Made by a program: the position numbers and the translations under genes
Notes under the pieces: model-generated
What the model saw: only the letters and a program-made list of their open reading frames with translations
Database searches by the model: none
Told to the model about the DNA's origin: nothing
Shown: positions 53,203 through 63,495 of the stretch, piece by piece
Layout of the letters: the number at the start of each line of letters is the position of its first letter
How positions within the stretch are numbered: position 1 is the first letter of the stretch
Origin: Takakia lepidozioides
Taxonomy: Eukaryota; Streptophyta; Takakiopsida; Takakiales; Takakiaceae
Assembly (NCBI GenBank): GCA_030704615.1
Contig: CM060734.1
Location: forward strand, 53,522,042 to 53,586,041
Length of the DNA: 64,000 nt
Reading direction: 5' to 3'

Positions 53203-53766
53203 TCACGTTGTCAATGGGACTTCGACTGCTCTGAGAACTAGCTCATGAGTCATCGAGCTCCTCCAGGTAAACTGAATTGCAGCCGTTGTACCGCCCCTGT
53301 TGATGTTCACCACAATGTCGTGCCCTTCAATCATACCACCATCGAATATGGAAAGCTTCACGTTTTCGTCGTCCACACCAATGCGAATGTCCCCATACAA
53401 TGGAGAAGATGAGCGCACTCCTTCAGGAGTATAAGTCTCTCCAATGGAGTCCACCCACGTCCACTGGCAGCAGTTCCACCGCAACAGCATAGCAGTGCGC
53501 ATTCTTCTGCATGGGTGCCCGTCGTAGCTGGGAAAATCAGAATCAAGGATGCGCAGGAGCCACGGACTCCTCAGACCAAGATCGTCACCCCGCTCGAAGG
53601 CGTACTGGCCTGGGATATACTCAAAAGCGGACAATGTTTCCACATTCGAACCAGTATCTTCTGTGTAATCTGTGTACCAGATAACGATGTCTCCCGATGT
53701 GGCCGAATACATTGCATAATCGAAGCCTCCATAAGGGCAGTCGTCCCGGTTCCGGAAGCACGGCAT
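53203..53766 (-). CDS. Conserved protein of unknown function, paralogue 1
   Basis: Intact 187-codon frame from ATG at 53766. The product starts MPCFRNRDDCPYGGFDYAMY, followed by SGDIVIWYTDY, FEYIPGQYAFERGDD, WLLRILDSDFP, LRWNCCQWTW, SPLYGDIRIGVDDENVKLSI, FDGGMIEGHDIVVN and ELVLRAVEVP. It has no signal peptide or membrane helix, and is Trp/Tyr/Asp-rich with several conserved Cys. A second copy lies inverted 560 bp away (54323-54900) with about 45-50 percent identity. Their conservation of residues and the shared 3' UTR poly(A) context argue for a real gene. I do not recognise the family. No retroelement or transposase motif is present. Confidence 0.7.
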   Translation of the reverse strand: MPCFRNRDDCPYGGFDYAMYSATSGDIVIWYTDYTEDTGSNVETLSAFEYIPGQYAFERGDDLGLRSPWLLRILDSDFPSYDGHPCRRMRTAMLLRWNCCQWTWVDSIGETYTPEGVRSSSPLYGDIRIGVDDENVKLSIFDGGMIEGHDIVVNINRGGTTAAIQFTWRSSMTHELVLRAVEVPLTT

Positions 53767-54001
53767 CCTTGCAAAGGAGGACCTGAGGACGTCTTTGATG
53801 CCGATGACAATGACCTTGCGAACAGCAACGAAGCCCTTAGATTTTCAAAATGATGAGAAGCGGAAGAGCAGTGCGGGCTCTAATAATGGAGCATCTGGGT
53901 CACACGTACCCACCAATCATCGTGTAACGTGTTCATCACGCCAGCGGTGGATGAACCGATACCTCTTTCTCATCCACGGGGTATAGTTTGAAATCTGCCA
54001 C

Positions 54002-54064
54002 CGAAGTCCATCCCCCGGATGGAAATTCGGCGCCGAATTTACATCGAAGGGGGGATGGACTTCG
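54002..54064. repeat. 63-bp hairpin between the inverted paralogues
   Basis: Outer arms CGAAGTCCATCCCCC / GGGGGATGGACTTCG enclose an inner palindrome AAATTCGGCGCCGAATTT. The segment would fold as one long, nearly continuous hairpin. The inner core CGGCGCCG is shared with palindrome family I. Confidence 0.9.
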
Positions 54065-54322
54065 TCGTCTCGAGTGGCTATAGGCCCACCTGGCACTTAC
54101 TGCCCATAGTTTGCATGGCAGGGAAGGAAACTAAAACGGCTACATTCATGGAGCAGCCAATCTTCATCCGTGCAGGTTCCTGTCGGGGGGAAATTTAAAT
54201 GTGCCCTGGAGTGTTTGTGAGGAATTGCAGCGTTTGCTTGAATTTCTTCCAGCCACCGCGCTGCTGCCTCCTCCATCCGGGAGCTGCTGTCATTGAGCGT
54301 ACTCCGCTACTCTTTTTCAAGG

Positions 54323-54900
54323 ATGTCGTGCCGCCGAAATCCTGCTGACTGCCCTTATCATGGCCACGATTATGCTATGTTCAAACCAGAATCAGGAGAC
54401 ATCATTGTCTGGCTCTCTGTTTTCACAGACGCTTCTGGAATCAAGCGGGAGTCTTTGCGCGCAATGGAGTATCTGGAGGGCTATTACCGCTTTGAGCGAG
54501 GTGAGGGCGAGGGTCAATGCGGTCCGTGGGTCCTGAAAATTGTTGACCTCGATATACCAAGGTGGAATGGGATGCCGGACAGATCACGCACGGCCTCACT
54601 TTGGCGCTGGAACTGCTGCCAGTGGACCAGGGAGGACGGCACCGGGAAAACTATATTCGTGGAGTTCACTCCGCTTTTCCAGTGTATGGAGACATTCGGC
54701 TGAGTTGCGAAGACGAATCGCACGGGCACAGGAGGCCCACAGTGACCTTATCAATGTATGATGGTGGTATAATTGATGGGCATGACATTGTCGTCAGCTC
54801 CACCAAGGGCACCAGATCGACCGCATTGCAGTTTACCTCGAGGTGCCGCATCAGTAATGAGCTTGTTTTGAGGGCTATCGAAGTTCCGTCGACTTGGTGA
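54323..54900 (+). pseudogene. Conserved protein of unknown function, paralogue 2 (one frame break)
   Basis: From ATG 54323 the frame reads MSCRRNPADCPYHGHDYAMF, SGDIIVWLSVFTDASG, YYRFERGEGEGQCGPWVLKI and LWRWNCCQWTREDGTGK. After a one-base loss near 54655 the other frame continues GVHSAFPVYGDIRLSCEDES, SMYDGGIIDGHDIVV and ELVLRAIEVPSTW plus stop. Alignment to paralogue 1 is clear end to end. A poly(A) signal follows. A single lesion could be a recent mutation or an assembly error. The function is unknown. Confidence 0.7.
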
Positions 54901-54969
54901 CGCCCATGTAGAAGGAGGAAGGACTTAGATTTGTCTGGAGTTGCTAAATGTGATACGCCGTGTTCGATC

Positions 54970-54975
54970 AATAAA
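54970..54975 (+). terminator. Poly(A) signal of paralogue 2
   Basis: AATAAA in GATCAATAAAACAACCCATTG, 70 bp after the stop, matching the context behind paralogue 1. Confidence 0.6.
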
Positions 54976-55179
54976 ACAACCCATTGTACCTCACTACTCT
55001 GTGCTTGTGTTTCATCGTGTTCAAGAACTGCCGTAATTGGCCCACTGTTTACAATTTGAGGTCTCATTTCTACAATGTGTCTGTCCATATGAATATATCA
55101 GAGTCAACGATATCAGAGTCCTGAGGTGAAGAAAATCCATCTATGAGTAAAAGGAAACATGTACACGCCGAAGCTCGGA

Positions 55180-56225
55180 AATTCGGCACCGCATTTCATT
55201 TTTCTCCATGCAGCGATTTCTGGCAGCTCCCTTTCCTCCGTTGTCGTCGTAACGGAAATGTTGTACAACATTTCATTTCCTGACATGGCATTACCAAACT
55301 TCGAATTTGAAATGCGGCGCCGCATTTCCATATTGGACCTTGAATTGTCCGAGCATATCCAGTTGCTAATGCTTGTCCATGTCCATACTTGAAATGCGCC
55401 ACCGCATTTCCATGTCCGTCATCGAAATTTCGTACCGGACAATGAACTGCGGCACAGCATTTCCGGAGAGCACAATGGAATGCGGTGCCGCATTTCCGTC
55501 GAAGGGTCTGGAATTGGACAAACAACGATGTCCGTTCTGGAAATGCGGCACCGCATTTCCATGTTCGTCATCAAAATATCGTATTGGACAATGGAATGCG
55601 GTGCCGCATTTCCGTCCATCAAGACGGAATGCCCACACGGGTCTGGAATTGGACAAACAACGATGTCTGTTTTGGAAATGCGGCGCCGCATTTTCATGTT
55701 GGGCAATCGAAAGTTTTTATAGGACAATGTAAGTTTTTATAGGACGATGGAATGCGGTGCCGCATTTCCGTCAAAGGGTCTGGAATTGGACAAACAACGA
55801 TGTCCGTTTTGGAAATGCGGCGCCGCATTTCCATATACGTCATCGAAATTTCTTATTGGACAATGGAATGCGGTGCCGCATTCCCGTCTAGCATCATGGA
55901 ATGGGGAGCCGCATTTCCGTCGATGGGTCTGCAGTTGGAAAAATGTCCATCTCCAAAAGGTAAATGCGACACCGCATTTCCATGTTCGACCTCCGCATTT
56001 CCATTTACCTCCATGGAAAGAGCTGGCAATCGGCAAAACTGCCGTGTCGGAAACGGAAATGCGGCACCGCATTTCCATTTGTCGGAACAGTTTCTGATGT
56101 CCAAACCATGAAACGGAAAATTGTTCTTGCCCCGGTTTTGGAAATGCGGTGCCGCATTTCCAAAGGAGGTTTTTGCAGTTGCCACATTTCTGTTCAGACA
56201 TTGAAATGTGGTGCCGCATTTCAGA
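55180..56225. repeat. Palindrome family I, irregular array
   Basis: About 17 copies of AAATGCGGYRCCGCATTT and variants, from 55183 to 56220, spaced roughly 30-85 bp. The best copies are at about 55308, 55540, 55813, 56057 and 56141. Some units are duplicated together with the intervening GGTCTGGAATTGGACAAACA (55505, 55639, 55778). Centres are CG, CA, TG or TA, the last in a TTGTACAA variant at 55258. ORFs on both strands here are a by-product of the repeats. The array lies just beyond the 3' end of the methyltransferase-like gene. Confidence 0.92.
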
Positions 56226-56359
56226 TTTTGGGAGGGACCAGGTTTGGACGATGTTGTCGTTGAGAAGCAAATGGGAGAGGGGACATGAAGGACGGGGAGA
56301 ATTTCCTTTATATACTTTGGAATAGAATTTAAATGTACAGAGAGTTCATTAAAATTCTA

Positions 56360-59300
56360 TTAATCTTGAAAATCATCACTATCGTCGTCCTGTCCTTGAC
56401 TGTCCTGCTCCGCCTCCACCCCGTCATTGCCTTTCTCATCTCCAGCGGACTGCTCGTTGGCCAGGCTTTCGAAAATCCCATCTTCACCTTGCGGAACCGA
56501 CCATCTCACCTCCATTGGCTCGTCGTCCTCCCTGTCTGCATCGCTCTCATCCGCTGAATCACATATGAACTTTCGCATCCGTCTACCTGTCTCAGCTGTT
56601 GCCAACTCTTTCCTTATCTTTCTGTCCTCCCTAGCCATCTCCAAAATTTGCTCTACTTTACTAGGATTCTCACATCGTCTAATCGCTGTATTTGCGAGTT
56701 TAGCTGCATAACTAGGAAGGGAGTAGTCCTTCACCGGGCTCGTCATGAAGTCGGCCCTCACAAAGAACGGGACATTCTTCCTGGCAGGAAGTGTAGGCCC
56801 TACATGTTTCGACCCGGATCCTGGAATCCTGCACATAACAATCACCAACGAGACCAATGAGAACCACAGTCCGGAAATGCGTTTGACAAAAAATCACCCA
56901 GAAGGCTTTGCAAACTTACAATGTTTGCACTCACTCGTATTGCGGGTTCTCCTCGGCATCAATGTCCACTGTCTCTTCCTCCGACTCCGACGAATCCGAG
57001 GAGTCCTTGGCTTCGATGGGAGCCTTCACATTCCGTTGCAGCCCTTCCAGATGGGATCCCCAGACGGATGTGTCCTCCTCGTAGGCAAAGAGGTGCCGGT
57101 CGGAAAACCGCCCAGCCCACATTGAGGCACCTGTTACAATGCCATCCACACATTATGACATGGCCCTTCACATGTTGCGAATGAAAGCATAACGAGAATT
57201 TGCAGAATAGCATACAACAAGATTCTGCATACATGTCCCACAGATGAGGTCGAGCACTGTGCCCTCCACGTCAGTGCATGTCTCCATAATTGTCTGAATG
57301 AAGGCAGGGCTTCGAGTCCGTGAATACCGCAGGGGTTCAGTTGAAGTGAGGCTATGAGGGAGAAGTTCCGTGGGAACGTTGTTGAACAGGACGTCGTAAT
57401 CGATGGGGTCGCAGTTCGGGTCAACCAACAATCCCTCCTTCCGGAAAGCAAAGGTGGAGTTCTCCTTCACAAAGCAGTATGCATCGAACTGCTTCGTCTG
57501 CATACACAGTGGGGAACGATTAGAAATCGAATGCGGCACCGCATTTCAAACCCCCTAAGAAAATGAAAGGACGAGGGCCAATGTCGTAATTACCTTCTTC
57601 CCTTCCGACCGAAGGCCCAATGTGTTGATGCACGTCCACTTCTTCTTCAGAATTGGGACGACGCTCTTGCGGGTCCACTTCGCAATTCATGTCTGCGTGT
57701 TTTTGCCTCTGCTCGCCAGGACAACCACACAGCCTCTGTCGTCCAACACCATGCAGGCGAGCCCGAATCCTTTCTTCCAAAAGTCCTCGGAGTACCTGTT
57801 CCAAGATGGCAAAGCTTGCAGTCCTTCCACAGGCTCTCCGTCCGGAATATCCAAGATGATCATATCGCAAGACCACTCGGTGGCATTTCCGCCCCTCCTG
57901 CAATCCTTGTCTGCACACACCCTCTCAAAGAACGAGACCATCTTCAGAAACCCAGGGGTGTCGGAAGGCTCTTCGGCAGCCGCCTTCTTCAGTGCTCTGC
58001 CCTTCAGACCCTCCATGGTCTTCATGTATGCCAACTTGGCTGCCCGTCCATCCAAAGCCGCCAAGAAACTCTCATTCGCACACTGGACTACTGTATCGGG
58101 ATCCACTTTCGGCCTTTCATTTCCACCGGCTCGAAAGGGTGCCCCCCCGGGGGGTTGAAGAGTGCCTTCTTTGCCGAGCCAGTTCTCGTCCCTCTCGTGA
58201 CAACGGTGGGAACATGGGATTTCGGCTGCGTCTCGGGGGGTGGGCTGGTTGCAAAGTCTCCATCAGAGTCCTCTTCCTCACCCTCTACCTACACTATCTG
58301 TTTCTGCTTCTTTGTTTTCTTGGGTGTCACAACTGCTGCTCCTTGCTGGCGAGTCCGCTTCTTGGACCCCTTCTGTTGAGCCTGCACAGCTGCATCCGCC
58401 GTCTTCTGTCCCATCTCAGCTGCCTTTCTGGATTGTTCCAGAGCAGCAGCTTCCTTTGCCGACTCTGGCCGAGCAGGGACACGTCTTTCCTTTCTCTTCT
58501 CTTCTGCTTTCGCGTGCAGATCTTTCTCAGACTCGTCAACAATTCCGCCAGACATGTCCAAGTACCACGGGCATCCAACCAGATGCGCGGCATGCCATTG
58601 TTTCTGCATCTCGGGTGTGTAGACACAGCTTGGGTCCGCCACGGTCCAAGCCATGAAGAATGGGGGCTCTTGAGCTAGGACCCCTGTCTGAAGAAGCACA
58701 TATTTCATATACCTGCAGGGCAGTCAGCATGCGTGAGCAAATGTTGAGACCAACGTACCCGCAGAGTGCAACCGAAAACTTAAAATGCGAATGCGGTGCC
58801 GCATTTCCCAGAGAAACCTCATAACCAGGCTTTGCATACAAGGACAGCTGGGCTTCACTTGTAAACAATTCGCATTGCAGTTTTTCCCGCTCCCTGGCAA
58901 AAAGGTTGTCCTTGTACGCACATCTGAAATGTGTCACGTAGTCTTCCAATGTCTGTGTTCCATCCCATTTGACGTACAAGCCGAACGAATTTGTATGCAT
59001 TACGACTTGCTCCTTCGCATTCGTCATTACCTGCGATTCCCACATGCATTGTCACGTAGCAGTTCAGGGAATTCATTTCAGAAAAGCAAATCTGGGGAAG
59101 TACCTTGAATTACCTGGAACCACCAAGTCATGCGGTTGAGCCACACATCCACTGCAGGGTCGGAAATTTCAAGAGGAAAAGACCACATTGTCCTTATACT
59201 CTCCGATGCATTCCAGATCGACAGCCACCGTGTCTGCCATTTCCGATCCAATGTGAGGAGCAGGAAGAAGAGTGGCTATTGCTAGGAAGGAACTTCAGTG

Positions 59301-61264
59301 CATTGAAACATCACCTTCTCTTTTGCTTCAACACATGTCGTTGAGAGGTGATGCAGTTTCTCCAGCTGCATGGTCGGCTGCATGGCCCGAGAATAGTGTT
59401 TTGCAATCTCGGGGATGAAGTCCTTTCCAAGTGTCGGATCTACAATGGCCACCAGCTTCACAAGCTTTGACTTGTATTTCGTTTTGGACTTGACCCCGGC
59501 TTCCTTCAAGTGCTCAGTCAATGACTGCAACGTTTTGACCTGCCCCTCACTTTCCATGAAGAAGCGTTTGGCATGGGCCAAATCCAGCTTGATGTTTGAC
59601 TGCCAACAAAAACATGCAGAAGCGTTACATTCGATTTAAGTGGAAAGATTACTGGAAATTGGGGAAGGATGAGCAGAGGGAAATGGGAGGACGACTTACT
59701 TCGTATATAACCTCCACCATTCCATCCATAGTGAGACGATACCATGTCCGGTCAGTTTTTGCCACGGCTTTCTGAATGAGCTCGGGCTCCAGCATTTCCA
59801 CAAACATGTGCGGATCAGTGAGACAGTTTTCCTCACCTTGTACAGCATATGTGCCATGTGGGTATGCACGTACGCATTTTCAGTGACCCTGCAAGGCACA
59901 CTCTCCAGTTCAGTCCACGAAAGCACGGAAACAAAACATATTGGAAACCGAAATGCGGCACCGCATTTCGAACGTGCTTGGGAGGGTATGAGTATCTTAC
60001 GAGTTGAGGTCCGCCATGGCATTCTTGAGCAGGGAGGAGTCTGCCGCCTTCACCTTGAGGATGACACACTCCACCATGTAATGCCAGCCAATGTGCTTGG
60101 CATGATTCTGCTTGATGTACTCCCACCAGGCGAGAAGTCGGTGATTCCCGTCCCACACAAAGAACATTTTACCCGACATATGGCCGAAGTCTGGATCACC
60201 CTTCAGGGTTGCCTCGAATTCGTCGTTGCAAGTGTGTCAGTGGGTATCCCATGTTGACAATTCATCCGCAGTGGGTCCACGAGATTCGCCGTCCTCATTC
60301 TCAAGGGAAACATAGAAGGCTGGCGAACCTAGACGGTACCCTTCTCGAAATGCGAACTTGAGCTTATCCACATCTCCCGAAAGTGCCTGCCTGACGATGG
60401 GAAGGGAGACCATGCGACAGAGTGGGATTCGAAGAGTCCGCTGGAATACCCTGCTGCCCAAAACTCTGCCAATGCTACTATGTGTCTCCTCCAACATTGT
60501 ATCCGCTGCACTTTGGAATTCCTCCGGAGACATTTCTGCTGGTGGTGGTAGGGGCTGAGCAGCTGGAGCATCCCCAACTGGAGCTGCACTCTTGGGAATC
60601 TTGCGGGCAATTCTGCAATTGCAGAGGCCTCCTCCGGGCCTTCAGTATTATGAAGATCTTCCTCAACGGTGGTCAGGTCTTGCTACTCACGTTGAGAGGC
60701 AGCACCCACCTCCGGTACCACATCGACGATATCGGTCGATCCCATTGCCTTCGCTGCAGCAGAGACGCCCCCAACATCACCAAGCTGGAAATCAAGCAGG
60801 AACTGGGCTTCAGCTCGTGGAATCGGTTTTGCGGGAGACTACTCTGCCCTCCCCCTGATTGCCTTGTGCTTCCTCATTCTTGCAGGTGAAGGTGTTTGCT
60901 GCAATTGAATCTGCTTCATTTGTCTGGGTGGGGGGGAAACGGCCTGGTCCGGTTCAGAAACAAGTTGAAGGACGGGCTGCTTCTTCTTCGTCTTTGCTGG
61001 AGAAGGGCTAGACCCCTGCTGACGATTCTCCATGACCTTCGAAGGTGAGTCGCTCTCTGGGGCTTTGAACTGCAAAGACTTGCCCTTGGAAGCCGCGTCC
61101 TTGAAACGCACATGGCTAGGCCCGGCAGGAAGACCCGTGCTTGTGGATTGGCTGGGTGTGCGTGCTGCAGCTAGCTCCACGGACTCTACCTGCGGCTCTT
61201 CGGATTCCTGCAATCCCTCCAGCACGTCCACCTTTCCGGTTAGGCATGCAAACATCTTCTGCAT
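56360..61264 (-). CDS. ParB-like / beta-class DNA methyltransferase-like fusion gene, multi-exon (probably decaying)
   Basis: Exons by splice sites and frame, approximate: 61264-60840 (Lys/Pro/Ser-rich), 60533-60001, 59888-59700, 59599-59282, 59270-59114, 59030-58840, 58712-57594, 57497-57225, 57174-56940 and 56839-56360. Exon 2 has MSGKMFFVWDGNHRLLAWWE, the DGNHR motif of ParB/sulfiredoxin-like domains. Exon 7 has CDMIILDIPDGEP in the place of the DPPY catalytic motif, then VVVLAS. Exons 8-9 have GTVLDLICGT continuing as IVTGASMWAGR, then FAYEEDTSVWGSHL, the SAM-binding motif. DPPY-like before the SAM motif is the beta-class order. The tail is acidic. TGA at 60237-60239, TAG at 58287-58289, frame shifts near 59845 and 58108, and DIPD for DPPY suggest lost activity. 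Confidence 0.6.
57529..57547. repeat. Palindrome family I copy within an intron
   Basis: GAATGCGGCACCGCATTTC in the middle of a 96-bp intron (57498-57593, donor GTAATTAC, acceptor TATGCAG on the minus strand). Confidence 0.8.
58789..58808. repeat. Palindrome family I copy within an intron
   Basis: GAATGCGGTGCCGCATTTCC in the intron 58713-58839 (donor GTATGC, acceptor CCTGCAG on the minus strand). Confidence 0.75.
59949..59970. repeat. Palindrome family I copy within an intron
   Basis: CGAAATGCGG-CA-CCGCATTTCG in the 112-bp intron 59889-60000 (donor GTAAGA, acceptor TTGCAG on the minus strand). The 10-bp arms match perfectly. Confidence 0.85.
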
Positions 61265-61880
61265 TCAAGTCTCCTAACATACAGTCTAAGAATTGCAGAA
61301 GAAAAATGAGGCGGGTTTTGGTGCTCGATCAGCTGGCGAATCCCGATAGCACGGAGCTCTCATTGGTGGCTGGGTTGCCTGCATGGCCTGATGCTGCGAG
61401 ATGGCAATCTCCTCCTGTAGTCACATCTGCTTCCTCCCCTTCGGCATTGGCCTACGTCCGAAGTACAATTTTTGGAGCTTACGACGATGTCTCTTCTCTG
61501 GTGCATGCACTCCCTCCCTCTCAGGTTCGAGCATAAGAAGAACAGAGACAGGGAAAAGGGGCGAAGAGTGCAGATAGAAAGGGCGCGAGAGGGGTGACTG
61601 AGGAGACACGACAAAAGAAGATGAAACGGCGGTGATGCACCACTTGGGTTCGAAAAGGGTTGGACGAAAGTGTCTCATCGTGGACTTTGCGTCATTACGA
61701 AATTCGAATCGTTCAGGGTACGCCTGCCGTCCGAAAAACAAACATCATTATCGAACGGTCCGGCCGCGCCGCCTCATGCCATTTCGGTCAGATAGAGTGC
61801 AGACATGTGCCGCAATTCCGTTGCTCCACGTGTTCACATTTCAAGGCATTTCCGTCCCAGCGTCTGATGACTTGGAGTGA
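61265..61880. other. Upstream region of the methyltransferase-like gene
   Basis: No separate gene is supported. Minus-strand ORFs at 61360-61741 are short and unrecognised. This would hold the promoter or a first exon of the gene that starts at 61264. Confidence 0.4.
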
Positions 61881-61886
61881 AAATGC

Positions 61887-63495
61887 AAATGCGGCGCCGC
61901 ATTTCCTTTAAGTACCATCACGAAGCTACACATCCGTACTTGTTGGAAGAAAATGTGGCACCGCATTTCCGTTCCACCTTCACATACCTTAGTTGTTGAA
62001 CGGAAATACGGTGCCGCATTTCCGTCCCACAACTCCATGCCTGAGATACAAAAGGGAAATGCGGCGCCGCATTTCCGTTCTAGAATGTCAAAAGGTGCGA
62101 GTGGGATGGAAATGCGGCACAACATTTCAGTTCCCGTGGTTCATGATTTTCAATCTGAACGGAAATGCGGTACCGCATTTCCGTTCCACCTTCACATACC
62201 TTAGTTGATGAACGGAAATGTCGTGCCACATTTCCGTTCGGGAAAGTATAAAGGTCTCACCTGAACGGAAATGCGGTGCCGCATTTCCGGTTTGGAAAGT
62301 TTGAAGGTCTCACATGGATGGAAATGCGGCACCGCATTTCCGTCCCACAGCTCCAGGCCTCATATACAAAACGAAAATGCGGCGCCGCATTTCCGTTCTG
62401 GAATGTCGAAAGGTGCGACTCGGACGGAAATGCGGTGCCGCATTTCACGATTTTCAGTCAGAACGGAAATGCGGTACCGCATTTCCGTTCTGGAGAGTAT
62501 GAAGGTCTCAAACAGACGGAAATGCGGTGCAAAATTTTCGTCCCTCCGCTCCATGCCTGAGATAGAAAACGGAAATGCGGCGCCGCATTTCCGATCTGGT
62601 ATGTCGGAAGGTGCGACTCGGACGGAAATGCGGTGCCGCATTTCAGTTCCCGTTGTTCATAATTCTCAATCAAAATGGAAATGCGATACCGCATTTCCGT
62701 TCTGGAGAGTATGAAGGTCTTAACCAGTCGGAAATGCGCTGCAGCATTTTCGTCACTCGGCTCCATGCCTCAGATACAAAACGGAAATGCGGCGCCGCAT
62801 TTCCGTTTTGGAATGTCGGAAGGTGCGACTCGGACGGAAATGCGGTGCCGCATTTGAGTTACCGTTGTTCATAATTCTCAATCAGAACAGAAATGCAGTA
62901 CCCCATTTCCGTTCTGGAGAGTATGAAGGTCTTAACCGGTCGGAAATGCGCTGCAGCATTTCCGTCACTCGGCTCCATGCCTCAGATACAAAACGGAAAT
63001 GCGGCGCCGCATTTCCGTTCCGGAATGTCGGAAGGTGTGACTCGGACGGAAATGCGGTGCCGCATTTCAGTTCTGATGGTTCACGATTTTCAGTCAGAAC
63101 GGAAATGTTGTACCGCATTTCCGTTCTGGAGAGTATGAAGGTCTCAAACGGACGGAAATGCGGCGCCGCATTTCCGTTCTGGTATGTCGGAAGGTGCGAC
63201 TCGGATGGAAATGCGGTGCCGCATTTCAGTTCCCGTGGTTCATGATTCTCAATCAGAACGGAAATGCGGTACCGCATTTCCGTTCAACCTTCACATACCG
63301 TGCTTGTTGGATGGAAATGCGTTACCGCATTTCCGTTCTGGAGAGTATAAAGGTTTCCCCCGGACGGAAACTCAATGCCGGTTTTCCGTCGCACTGGTGC
63401 ATGACTAAGATGCAAAACGGAAATGCGGCGCCGTATTTCCGTCCAACAGCAATCGAAAGTATCAGTCCGGACGGAAATGCGGAACCTCATTTCCA
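61887..63495. repeat. Palindrome family I satellite: 53-bp monomer, 212-bp higher-order unit
   Basis: About 31 palindromes of type AAATGCGGYRCCGCATTT start every 52-54 bp (for example 62002, 62055, 62107, 62161, 62214, 62267, 62321, 62374). One interval is shortened to 39 bp at 62426-62465. The spacers fall into four kinds that recur in fixed order between about 62465 and 63102: GGAGAGTATGAAGGTCT, GGCTCCATGCCTSAGATA, GGAATGTCGRAAGGTGYGAC and TTCATRATTYTCAATCA. The central bases cycle TA, (TG or CTGCAG), CG, TG. Four monomers make a 212-bp unit (62465, 62678, 62890, 63102). Open frames on both strands here are not genes. Confidence 0.95.

Noticed and set aside
55392-56270. ORFs of up to 177 codons on both strands
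   Set aside because: Same cause: palindrome array sequence read in several frames.
61887-63495. CRISPR-like array (short palindromic repeats with spacers of about 31 bp)
   Set aside because: The spacers are not unique: four types recur in fixed order. There are no cas genes, and the surroundings are a eukaryotic nuclear genome with introns and retrotransposons. It is a satellite with a higher-order repeat.
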